Positions 24,796-33,300 of a stretch of DNA of 64,000 nucleotides are shown in pieces (the first letter of the stretch is position 1; the number at the start of each line of letters is the position of its first letter). The stretch covers positions 1 through 64,000 of the forward strand of contig NZ_FNFU01000010.1 in assembly GCF_900101115.1 (NCBI RefSeq), given 5' to 3'. The position numbers were made by a program, and so were the translations under genes. The stretch comes from Cryobacterium psychrotolerans (GTDB taxonomy: Bacteria > Actinomycetota > Actinomycetes > Actinomycetales > Microbacteriaceae). The notes beneath the pieces were generated by a model. That model worked only from the letters and a program-made list of their open reading frames with translations, did not search any database and was not told the origin of the DNA.

Positions 24796-25720
24796 CACCA
24801 CCACCGTCGCTCCCCAGTCCGTAGCCCCATCCGGCGCGCCCGCTTCCGGCCGCCCGGCCGACGACCTGCGCACGCTCGAATCCGGTCTCGACGCCCTGCA
24901 GGCCGTCCCGAGCACCGAGAAGGGCAGCGTGCGGCGCATCCTCGAGGGGGTGCTGCCGCCGGTGCTGCTGCTGGCCGGCCTCGTCGCCGTGTGGCAGCTC
25001 TACGTCGTCATCGCCCGCCCCCGGCCCGACCTCGTGCCCGGGCCCCTCGACGTGCTCGGCGCGCTCGGTACCGCGTGGGCAGACGGCCGCCTGCAGCTCG
25101 CCGTGCTCACCAGCCTCGAACGCGGCGGGGTCGGCTTCCTCATCGCCGTCGCCATCGGCACGCCCCTCGGCCTGCTGCTGGCGGAGTGGCGGCCTCTGCG
25201 CCTCGCGCTCGGCCCGCTCCTCTCCGGCCTCCAGGTGCTCCCCTCCGTCGCCTGGGTTCCCGCGGCGATCATCTGGTTCGGGCTCTCCGACGCCACCGTC
25301 TACTTCGTCGTGCTCATGGGCGCCGTGCCCTCGATCGCGAACGGGCTCGTCTCCGGCATCGACCAGGTGCCGCCGCAGCTGCGCCGGGTGGGAACGGTGC
25401 TCGGCGCCGGCCGCATCCAGCTCGCCACCCTCGTCGTGCTGCCCGCGGCCCTGCCCGGCTACTTCTCCGGCCTGAAACAGGGCTGGGCCTTCTCCTGGCG
25501 CTCGCTGATGGCCGCCGAGATCATCGCCATGGGCGGCACGATCGGCTTCGGCCTCGGCTCGATGCTGCAGCAGAGCCGCGAACTCGCCGACCTCGGCAGC
25601 GTGCTGGCCACCATCCTGCTCATCCTCGGCGTCGGCATCCTCGTCGAACTCGCCGTCTTCGCCCCGATCGAACGGCGGCTGCTGCGCCGCCGCGGACTCA
25701 CCCCAGGAGGTATCCGATGA
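24785..25720 (+). CDS. ABC importer permease (SsuC/TauC type)
   Basis: A 311-residue inner-membrane permease with about six helices, preceded by a ~45-residue cytosolic Pro/Ala-rich N-terminus. The BPD_transp_1 EAA-like loop that contacts the ATPase is around the segment RRVGTVLGAGRIQLATLVVL. Further helices include AVWQLYVVIA, GLQVLPSVAWVPAAIIWF and VLATILLILGVGILVELAVF. It starts inside the ATPase gene and its stop overlaps the cysG start (ATGA). Confidence 0.93.
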   Translation: MPPDTTTVAPQSVAPSGAPASGRPADDLRTLESGLDALQAVPSTEKGSVRRILEGVLPPVLLLAGLVAVWQLYVVIARPRPDLVPGPLDVLGALGTAWADGRLQLAVLTSLERGGVGFLIAVAIGTPLGLLLAEWRPLRLALGPLLSGLQVLPSVAWVPAAIIWFGLSDATVYFVVLMGAVPSIANGLVSGIDQVPPQLRRVGTVLGAGRIQLATLVVLPAALPGYFSGLKQGWAFSWRSLMAAEIIAMGGTIGFGLGSMLQQSRELADLGSVLATILLILGVGILVELAVFAPIERRLLRRRGLTPGGIR

Positions 25721-26979
25721 CCGACCCCGCACTCCTGTACCCGCTCGGCCTGCACCTGGCCGGCCGGCCCGTCACCGTCGTCGGCGGCGGGGCCGTGGCC
25801 GCCCGCCGCGCCTCCGGGCTCGTGCTCGTCGGCGCGATCGTCACCGTCGTCGCCCCGGAGGCCGGCCCCGAGCTTCGCTCCCTCGTGCGTAACGGCGCGC
25901 TCACCTGGCGCGCCCGCCCCTACGCCTCGGGCGACCTCGACGGCGCCTGGCTGGCGCACACCGCGACCGGCGTGCCGGAGGTCGACGCGCAGGTCGCGGC
26001 CGACGCCGAGGCCGCCCGGCTCTGGTGCGTCACCGCCTCCGACCACCGCGGCTCGGCGGCCTGGGTTCCGGCCGTCGCCCGGCGGGACGCGGTCACCGTC
26101 GCCGTGTCGGCGGGCGGGGATCCGCGCCGCGCGATGGCACTCCGGGATGCGATCGCCACCGCCCTCGACGCGGGCTCGCTGCCGCTGCGGCACCACCGCC
26201 GCGCGGAGGGAGCCGGCACCGTGCACCTCGTCGGCGGCGGGCCCGGCGATCCCGGCCTGATCACCGTGCGCGGGCGACGCCTGCTCGCGGAGGCCGACGT
26301 CGTCATCGCCGATCGACTGGGGCCGCGCTCGCTCCTCGGTGAGCTGTCTGCCGAGGTGCTCGTCATCGACGTCGGCAAGCTCCCCGGCCACCACCCGGTG
26401 CCGCAGGACGAGATCAACGCGCTCCTGGTCGAGCACGCCCTGGCCGGATCCCGGGTCGTGCGGCTCAAGGGCGGCGACCCGTTCGTGCTCGGACGCGGCG
26501 GCGAGGAGGCCGAGTACTGCCGCAGCCACGGCGTCCCGGTCGAAATAGTGCCCGGCGTGACCAGCGCCATTTCGGTCCCGGCCGCCGCCGGCATCCCGGT
26601 CACCCACCGCGGGGTCGCGGGCGGCTTCACCGTCGTCACCGGCCACGAGCAGATCGCCGGGCTGCCGGGCGGCGCCGACCACACGGTCGTGCTCCTGATG
26701 GGCGTGAGCGCCCTCGCCGGCTCGGCCGGGGTCCTGGCCGCCGGCTCCCGCGGCGGCGGATGCCCCGTCGCGATCATCGAGGACGGCTACGGCCTGAACC
26801 AGCGCGTCACCATCGGCACGCTCGACACGATTGCCGCGCAGGCGGGGGCCCGGGGCGTGCGCTCGCCGGCCGTCATCGTCGTCGGCGACGTCGTCTCCCT
26901 CAGCCCGTACGCAGACCCGACCATCCAGTTCGCCTCCCCCGTGCCGCGAAATGCCGTACCCCGAAAGGCCCTCACATGA
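25717..26979 (+). CDS. cysG: Siroheme synthase (precorrin-2 dehydrogenase / uroporphyrinogen-III methyltransferase)
   Basis: A 420-residue fusion. The N-terminal ~160 residues are a Rossmann precorrin-2 dehydrogenase (VTVVGGGAVAARRASGLVLV, ASDHRGSAAWVPAVARRD); the C-terminal part from ~residue 166 is the S-adenosylmethionine-dependent uroporphyrinogen-III C-methyltransferase (VHLVGGGPGDPGLITV, RLKGGDPFVLGRGGEEAEYC, VPGVTSAISVPAAAGIPVTH). The first domain is shorter than in E. coli CysG, as in other actinobacteria, so the separate CbiX-type chelatase at 17289-18008 may insert iron. It supplies siroheme to NirA. Confidence 0.94.
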   Translation: MTDPALLYPLGLHLAGRPVTVVGGGAVAARRASGLVLVGAIVTVVAPEAGPELRSLVRNGALTWRARPYASGDLDGAWLAHTATGVPEVDAQVAADAEAARLWCVTASDHRGSAAWVPAVARRDAVTVAVSAGGDPRRAMALRDAIATALDAGSLPLRHHRRAEGAGTVHLVGGGPGDPGLITVRGRRLLAEADVVIADRLGPRSLLGELSAEVLVIDVGKLPGHHPVPQDEINALLVEHALAGSRVVRLKGGDPFVLGRGGEEAEYCRSHGVPVEIVPGVTSAISVPAAAGIPVTHRGVAGGFTVVTGHEQIAGLPGGADHTVVLLMGVSALAGSAGVLAAGSRGGGCPVAIIEDGYGLNQRVTIGTLDTIAAQAGARGVRSPAVIVVGDVVSLSPYADPTIQFASPVPRNAVPRKALT

Positions 26980-28442
26980 CCCGGACGCCTCCAGCGCCTG
27001 ACGCGCCCCAGCCCCTGCCAGCGGCACAGAGCCGGCCCGCGGCCCAGCCCCTGCGCGTCGCGATCATCGGCGCCGGGCCGGCCGGAATCTACGCCGGCAA
27101 CATCCTGAGTAAGGCAGTGCGGGACGCCGGCGCCGAGGTGGGCATCGACCTGTTCGATTCCCTGCCGGCCCCGTACGGGCTGATCCGGTACGGCGTCGCC
27201 CCCGACCACCCGCGCATCAAGGGCATCGTGAACTCCCTGCACGAGATGCTCGACACCGGCAACATCCGCTTCATCGGCAACGTCGCGTACGGCGTCGACC
27301 TGGGCCTGGACGAGCTGCGGGCGCACTACCACGCCGTCATCTTCGCGACCGGGGCGATCCGCGACGCCGACCTCGACATCCCCGGCATCGGTCTGCCCGG
27401 CTCGTTCGGCGCGGCCGACTTCGTCTCCTGGTTCGACGGGCACCCGGATGCCCCGCGCGTCTGGCCGCTCGATGCGACCGACATCGCCGTGATCGGCAAC
27501 GGCAACGTCGCCCTCGACGTCGCCCGCATGCTCGCCAAGCACCCGGACGACCTGCTGCCGACGGATATTCCCGCCACGGTATACGACGGGCTGGCCGGCT
27601 CGCCGGTGACCGATGTGCACGTGTTCGGCCGCCGTGGGCCGGCGCAGGTGAAGTTCACCCCGATCGAGCTGCGCGAGCTCGGCGATGTGCCGGGCGTCGA
27701 CGTGATCGTCTACGCGGAGGACTTCGACGACGCGGAGCTCGCCCGCCAGCTCTTAAGCGCCAACAACCAGGTCAAGGTCATGACCCGCACCCTCACCGGC
27801 TGGCTGGCGAAGGAACCCACGGGCGCCTCGCGCCGCCTGCACCTGCACTTCCACCACTCCCCGGCCCTGGTGTACGGCGACGGCCGGGTCGAGGGGATGC
27901 GCTTCGAACGCACCGAGGCGACCGGTGTTGCTGCCGGCGGCGGGGCGAGCGGCGTGCGCGGCACCGGCGAGATCAGGGACTACCCGCTGCAGGCGGTCTA
28001 CCGCGCGGTCGGCTACCGCGGCAGCGCCCTCCCCGAGGTGCCGTTCGACGAGGCCCGCGGCGTGATCCCGAACGACGGCGGGCGTGTGCTCGACGCGGCC
28101 GGGGCGCCCATCCGGGGCCTCTACGCCACCGGCTGGATCAAGCGCGGACCGGTCGGCCTGATCGGCCATACCAAGGGCGATGCCCTGGAGACGATCACCC
28201 GGCTCGTCGACGACGCAGCGCTGCTGCCGGATCCGTCGGTCGCCGACCCGGACGCGGTGCTCGCGCTGCTGGCGGAGCGCGGCGTGCGGTTCACCACCTG
28301 GCCCGGCTGGCTCGCCCTCGACGCCCACGAACGCGGGCTCGGCGCCGCGGACGTCTCCCCGGTCGCGCGCGAACGGGTCAAGGTCGTCGCCCGCGGCGAG
28401 CAGGTCGACATCGCCCGCGCCGGCGCCCTGGTCGACTCGTGA
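26976..28442 (+). CDS. fprA: NADPH-ferredoxin reductase (FprA type)
   Basis: A 488-residue flavoprotein of the adrenodoxin-reductase family, like M. tuberculosis FprA, that passes electrons from NADPH to ferredoxin. It has the FAD motif VAIIGAGPAGIYAGNIL, the family segment PYGLIRYGVAPDHPRIKGI, the NADP motif AVIGNGNVALDVARML with VFGRRGPAQVKFTPIELREL, and the C-terminal ATGWIKRGPVGLIGHTKGDA. A ~24-residue Pro/Ala-rich N-terminus precedes the FAD motif. It overlaps cysG and fdxA by four bases each, placing it between NirA's cofactor gene and its electron donor. Confidence 0.95.
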   Translation: MTRTPPAPDAPQPLPAAQSRPAAQPLRVAIIGAGPAGIYAGNILSKAVRDAGAEVGIDLFDSLPAPYGLIRYGVAPDHPRIKGIVNSLHEMLDTGNIRFIGNVAYGVDLGLDELRAHYHAVIFATGAIRDADLDIPGIGLPGSFGAADFVSWFDGHPDAPRVWPLDATDIAVIGNGNVALDVARMLAKHPDDLLPTDIPATVYDGLAGSPVTDVHVFGRRGPAQVKFTPIELRELGDVPGVDVIVYAEDFDDAELARQLLSANNQVKVMTRTLTGWLAKEPTGASRRLHLHFHHSPALVYGDGRVEGMRFERTEATGVAAGGGASGVRGTGEIRDYPLQAVYRAVGYRGSALPEVPFDEARGVIPNDGGRVLDAAGAPIRGLYATGWIKRGPVGLIGHTKGDALETITRLVDDAALLPDPSVADPDAVLALLAERGVRFTTWPGWLALDAHERGLGAADVSPVARERVKVVARGEQVDIARAGALVDS

Positions 28443-28765
28443 CCTACGTCATCGCGCTGCCCTGCGTCGACGTGAAGGACCGCGCCTGCATCGACGAATG
28501 CCCCGTGGACTGCATCTACGAGGGCGAGCGGTCGCTCTACATCCAGCCGGACGAGTGCGTGGACTGCGCCGCCTGCGAACCGGTCTGCCCGGTCGAGGCC
28601 ATCTACTACGAGGACGACCTGCCCGAGGCATGGGCCGAGTACTACACCGCGAACGTCGAGTTCTTCTCCGAGATCGGCTCCCCCGGTGGAGCCGCGAAGA
28701 CGGGCACGCTGGGCTTCGATCATCCGATCATCGCCGCGCTCCCGCCCCAGGGCGGCAGCGAATGA
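28439..28765 (+). CDS. fdxA: Ferredoxin, 7Fe type (3Fe-4S/4Fe-4S)
   Basis: A 108-residue ferredoxin with eight cysteines: Cys9, Cys17, Cys21, Cys25 and Cys40, Cys43, Cys46, Cys50 (CIDECPVDCIYEGE, ECVDCAACEPVCPVEAIYY). This is the FdxA/FdxC-type dicluster ferredoxin of actinobacteria. The GTG start overlaps the fprA stop. It is the probable carrier between FprA and NirA, and possibly to the flavoprotein encoded next. Confidence 0.96.
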   Translation: MTYVIALPCVDVKDRACIDECPVDCIYEGERSLYIQPDECVDCAACEPVCPVEAIYYEDDLPEAWAEYYTANVEFFSEIGSPGGAAKTGTLGFDHPIIAALPPQGGSE

Positions 28766-29766
28766 GTGACGAAGCGGGCTCCTCTGCTCACGAAGCCTAC
28801 GACAGCGACGCCTACGACTGCGTGGTCATCGGGGCCGGCCCGGCCGGGTTGTCCGCCGCGCTCAACCTGACCCGCGCGCGCCAGCGGGTGCTCGTCGTCG
28901 ACAGCGACCGGCCGCGCCACGCGGCCACGATGCTCTCGCACGGTTTCCTCACCCGGGACGGCGTGCCGCCGCACGAGCTGCGCCGCATCGCCAGGGAGGA
29001 ACTCGAGCGCTACCCCGAGGCCGAGATCCTGCGACGATCCACGGTCGACCGGGTCGAGCGCAACCATGATCGTGACGAGGCCGGCGGTGCCCACGCTGGG
29101 GCGCATCCCTTCACCGTGCGGATCAGCGGGCGCACAGCGGCCGGCGCGCGCGTGGTGAGGAGCCGCACGGTTGTGGTGGCGACGGGCCTCCGCGAGACCC
29201 TTCCGGCGCTTCCGTCCATCCGCGCCTACTACGGCATGAGCCTGTTCAGCTGCGCGGCCTGCGACGGCTACGAGCAGGGCGAGGGCCCCGTAGCCCTGAT
29301 CGGCGAGACCGACGACCTGTTCGCCCGGGCGCTCCTGGTCGGGCAGTGGAGCAGCACGGTGACCGTGTTCACGAACGGCGTGGCGTCGCTGACCGCGCAC
29401 GAGGAGAGCGAACTCGGCGACCGGGGCATCAGGGTCGAACGCCGGGTCATCGACGACCTCGAAGGTGAGCGCGGAGCGATCGCCGCCGTGCGCCTTTTCG
29501 ATGGGGAACGGATCCCGGTCACCGGCGGGTTCGTGCGTCCGCTCTGGCATCCGATCGTGGGGTTCCTGGGCGACCTGGACCTGGACACCGACGCCTCAGG
29601 CCACCTGGTCACCGACCGGGACGGCCGCACCAGCCTGGCCGGTGTCTATGCGGCCGGGGATGTCGCCGCTCCCGGCCCGCAACAGCTCATCGTCGCCGCC
29701 GGGGCCGGCGCGCGTGCCGCCGCGATCATCACCCACGACCTGCTCGGGGTGACGACCGCCCACTGA
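28762..29766 (+). CDS. Thioredoxin-reductase-like flavoprotein with degenerate NADPH motif
   Basis: A 334-residue flavoprotein of thioredoxin-reductase fold. The FAD motif CVVIGAGPAGLSAALNLTRA and the C-terminal GVYAAGDVAAPGPQQL are intact, and a redox pair Cys164-Cys167 is in LFSCAACDGYEQ. Where NADPH-dependent enzymes have GxGxxA and HRRxxxR, this one reads GPVALIGETDDLFARALLVG and TVTVFTNGVAS, so both NADPH elements are missing or degenerate. It overlaps fdxA by four bases (ATGA). Ferredoxin- or flavin-type thioredoxin reductases lack these motifs too, so it could use FdxA and reduce the thioredoxin needed by CysH; this is inference. Confidence 0.8.
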   Translation: MSDEAGSSAHEAYDSDAYDCVVIGAGPAGLSAALNLTRARQRVLVVDSDRPRHAATMLSHGFLTRDGVPPHELRRIAREELERYPEAEILRRSTVDRVERNHDRDEAGGAHAGAHPFTVRISGRTAAGARVVRSRTVVVATGLRETLPALPSIRAYYGMSLFSCAACDGYEQGEGPVALIGETDDLFARALLVGQWSSTVTVFTNGVASLTAHEESELGDRGIRVERRVIDDLEGERGAIAAVRLFDGERIPVTGGFVRPLWHPIVGFLGDLDLDTDASGHLVTDRDGRTSLAGVYAAGDVAAPGPQQLIVAAGAGARAAAIITHDLLGVTTAH

Positions 29767-29771
29767 GCGAT

Positions 29772-29834
29772 GACTTCTAGCTGTGGCCGCACGCATCCGT
29801 CCCGGAGCAACGCAAGCGGCCACTGCTGGGAGTT
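29772..29834. repeat. Family 2 intergenic palindrome, copy 2
   Basis: Left arm GACTTCTAGCTGTGGCCGC pairs with the inverse of GCGGCCACTGCTGGGAGTT. The copy begins five bases after the preceding stop codon and lies between convergent genes. It is about 75% identical to 7092-7153. Confidence 0.75.
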
Positions 29835-29853
29835 ATCCCCCACTACTCGCGTG

Positions 29854-30369
29854 CTACTCCCCGACGGTCCCGTCGACGGCCTCCCGCAGCAGGTCGGCGT
29901 GGCCGCAGTGCCGCGCGGTCTCCTCGATCAGGTGGGTGAGGATCCAGCGCAGGTTCCAGTGTGCGCCGTCCCGGTCGGTGCCGACGGACAGCGCGGAGAG
30001 GTCAGCGCCGGCCAGGGCGTGGCGGCTGCGCTCGCAGGCCGACTGGTACAGCGAACGCAGGGCATCCGGATCGTCTCCCGCGGCGCTGTGGAAGTCCCAG
30101 TCCCGGTCTTCGGCCCACGGCGCACTCGCCCACGGCTCGAGCTCCGGCAGGCCGAGGAACTTCTCCTGGATCCAGTAGTCCTCGACCAGGGCGAGGTGCT
30201 TGAGCAGCCCGCCCAGGGTGAGCGTCGACGGAAGCAGCCGCCGGTTCAGCCCGGCGGCATCCAGCCCCTCGGTCTTACCCAGCAGCGCCGCCCGCAGGAA
30301 GTCGAGGAACTCGTTCAGGGTGGTCCGCTCGTCGGCGGCGGGCTGCGGGTCGATGCGGTCCATGGTCAT
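29854..30369 (-). CDS. DinB-family (DUF664) protein
   Basis: A 171-residue four-helix-bundle protein of the DinB/DUF664 group. The metal-binding histidines are probably in GLLKHLALVEDYW, LTHLIEETARHCGHADL. In actinobacteria many of these are thiol-dependent transferases that use mycothiol; the substrate is not known. It begins with ATG at 30369, overlapping the smc stop by four bases, so it is likely co-translated with smc. Confidence 0.88.
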   Translation of the reverse strand: MTMDRIDPQPAADERTTLNEFLDFLRAALLGKTEGLDAAGLNRRLLPSTLTLGGLLKHLALVEDYWIQEKFLGLPELEPWASAPWAEDRDWDFHSAAGDDPDALRSLYQSACERSRHALAGADLSALSVGTDRDGAHWNLRWILTHLIEETARHCGHADLLREAVDGTVGE

Positions 30370-33300
30370 GAGACCTTCTCCGTCTCCCGTTCCGTCTCCC
30401 TGGCGACGCGCTGGCCGACGACCGCGGACACGCCGTCCTGCCGCATCGAGACGCCGTAGAGGGCGTCCGCGATCTCCATCGTGCGTTTCTGGTGCGTGAT
30501 CACGATGAGCTGGCTGGTCTCGCGCAGGTCCTCGAAGATCGTGAGCAGCCGGCCGAGGTTGGCGTCGTCAAGGGCCGCCTCGACCTCGTCCATGATGTAG
30601 AACGGGCTGGGCCGGGCCTTGAAGATGGCGATCAGCAGGGCGACGGCGGCCAGCGACCGTTCGCCGCCCGAGAGCAGCGAGAGGCGTTCGATCTTCTTGC
30701 CGGCCGGCTTGACCGACACCTCGATGCCGGTCGTGAGCATGTCGTCCGGGTTCGTCAGCCAGATGCTGCCGCTGCCGCCGGGGAAAAGCACCGGGAACAC
30801 GTCGGCGAAGGCCGCCCGGGTGTCCTCGAACGCGGCCGCGAAGATCGCGCCCATCTTCTCGTCGATGTCCCCGATGATCGTGAGCAGGTCCGTGCGCGTG
30901 TTGGTCAGGTCGGTCAACTGCTCGGTGAGGAATTTGTGCCGCTGCTCCAGCGCCGCGAACTCCTCGAGCGCGAGCGGGTTCACCCGACCGAGCTGGCCGA
31001 ACTTGCGTTCGGCCGTGGCCAGGCGCCGCTTCTGCTGCTCGCGGTCGAACGGGGTGCCCTCCGCGCCCGGATCGACGGAGGCAACGGATGCCGCGGCCCC
31101 GTCTGCGACCTCGGCAGCGACGCCGTCCGCCGGAATCAACTGGTCCGGGCCGTACTCAGCGACGAGCACGTCCGGGGTCAGTCCGAGTTCGCTGCCGGCC
31201 CGTTCGATCAGGGCGGAGAGGTGCAGCTTCTTCTCGTAGATCTGCAGTTCGAGCCCGTGCACGTTCTCGGTGACGGCCTGCAGGCGGGTGCGCAGCGCGT
31301 TCTCCTCGCGGCGCAGCAGCAACAGCTCCTCGTTCTGGCTGGCCCGTTCGGCTTCGGCGGCGGCCAGCCGGGCGCGCGCCTCACCGACGGAGGCCTCGAC
31401 GGAGGCCAGCACGGCCGGCAGCGCCTCGGCGACATTCGACGCCGCATCCACCTGCCGGCGACGGATGACCGCGCGCCGCGCCGCCTCTTCCGCCGCGGCC
31501 CGATCGGCCTCGAGCTGTTTGCCCAGCAGGGCCGTGCGCGCCTCCTCCGTCCGCACGCGTTCGCGGGCCGTCTCCACCTGGAGCCTCGCCTCGACTTCGC
31601 CGTCCCTGGCCTGCTCGAGCAGGGCGTAGAGCGCGTCCCTCGAGCTGACGTCGAGGATCGGCCGCGGCCGGGACTGCACCGTTTCGAGCTCGGCCCTGGC
31701 CCCTGCGACGGCGCCCTCGGCGTCGGCGACGGCAGCTGCGGCCAGCTTCAGGCCGGCGGACACCCGGTCGAGTTCGGCCCCGGATGCCTCGAGCTGCACG
31801 GTCGCCCGGTTGGTCTTCTCGGCCCTGGCCGCGAGCCGGGAATCGAACGCGCGCAGGGCGGTGAGGGCGCCCGCGGCCTGCTGCTTCAGCGCCTGCAGGA
31901 GCGTGCGCGCTTCGCCCAGGTCGAACCGAACCCGCTCAATGGACGACGTGACCAGGGCGAGCTTGTCGGCGGCCGTGTCGCGTTCGGCGACGAGTTCGAG
32001 CTTGCTTTGCCTGGCCCCGGAGCCGCCGCGGAGCACGTAAGCGGTGAGCACCTCGCCCGCCCTGGTGATGATCGTGAGGGAGCCAAGGCCGCGCCCGGCC
32101 AGCGCCCCGAACGCGGACCGCGCCGCCTCGAGGTCGTCGGCGATGACCGTGTGGGCGAGGATCCCGAGCACGCCGCTCGGCGCCTCGACCACGGACCGCG
32201 CCCAGGCCAGGCCGGGGAGGCCGTCCAGGTCGGGCGAGGCAGCGGCATCCGCGTCGGCGACGACCAGTTCGACCCGGCCGAGGTCGTCGCCCAGGGCGGT
32301 GTCCAGGGCCGCGAAGGCGTCGCCCTGGGTTTCGGCCAGGACCGCGTCGGCGAGCGAGCCGAGCGCGGCGGCGATCGCGGGTTCGTAGCCGGGGTGCACG
32401 CGCACGTGCTCGGCGAGCAGGCCGCGGATTCCCGGGAGTCCGGCACCGACGAGGGCGGATGATCCGTCCTTCTGGTCCAGGGCAAGCGAGAGGGCGCCGG
32501 TTCGCGCTGCGAGCGCATCCCGCTCGCGTTCCTGGCCGTGCAGCGTCTCGCGCAGGCTCTCGATCTCGGCTTCGACCTCCCGCACGGATGCCTGGGCTGC
32601 CTCGTACGCCTCGTCGAGGTTCGTGTCGACGTCACCCTCCGCGGCCTCCGCCTCGAGCGCGTCGAACTGCGCCTGCGCGGCGGCCCGACGTGACTCTGCC
32701 GCGTCGACGGCGTTCTGCTGGCGGAGCACCTCACCGCGAACGGCGGCCAGACGGGATGACGCGGTCTCGGACTGGCCCTTGAGCCTGGAGACCTCGAGGT
32801 CGTGCCTGGAGACGAGCACCGCCTGCGCGGCGATTTCCTCGTCAACCGAATCGAGCTGCCCGCGTGCTGCCGCCGCCCCGGCCTGCGCGGCAGCCCAGCG
32901 TTCCTGCGCGGCCGTGATGGCCTCCCGGAGCCGGTCGACCTCCGCCTGGGCATCCGTCAGCATTGCCGGAGTCACGCTGGGGCCTCCCGCGGCGGGCTCG
33001 GCCTGCGAACCGAGCAGCGCCAGCCGCTGGTTGGCGAGCGTGTAGAGGCCGCGAAGCCGCTCCTGCACGGATTCGAGGCCGAAGCTGGTGCGCCTGGCCA
33101 GGTCGACGGCATCCCCGACCTGCGCCTGCTCGAGGCGCTGGAGGCGCAGTTCCTTCTGGCCGAGCTGCTCCTGCAGCACGATCCGCTCGGAGTGGCGTTC
33201 GCTCTCGGTGCGCCCGTGCGAGTCGAGCGCCGTGCGCAGCGTGACAACGTCGTCCGCGAGGAGCCTGGCCCTGGCGTCGCGCACAACGGCTGCGATGGTC

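Noticed and set aside
28762-29766. Calling the last sulfur-island gene trxB
   Set aside because: The NADPH-binding motifs are degenerate and no thioredoxin gene follows, so a standard thioredoxin reductase is not supported.
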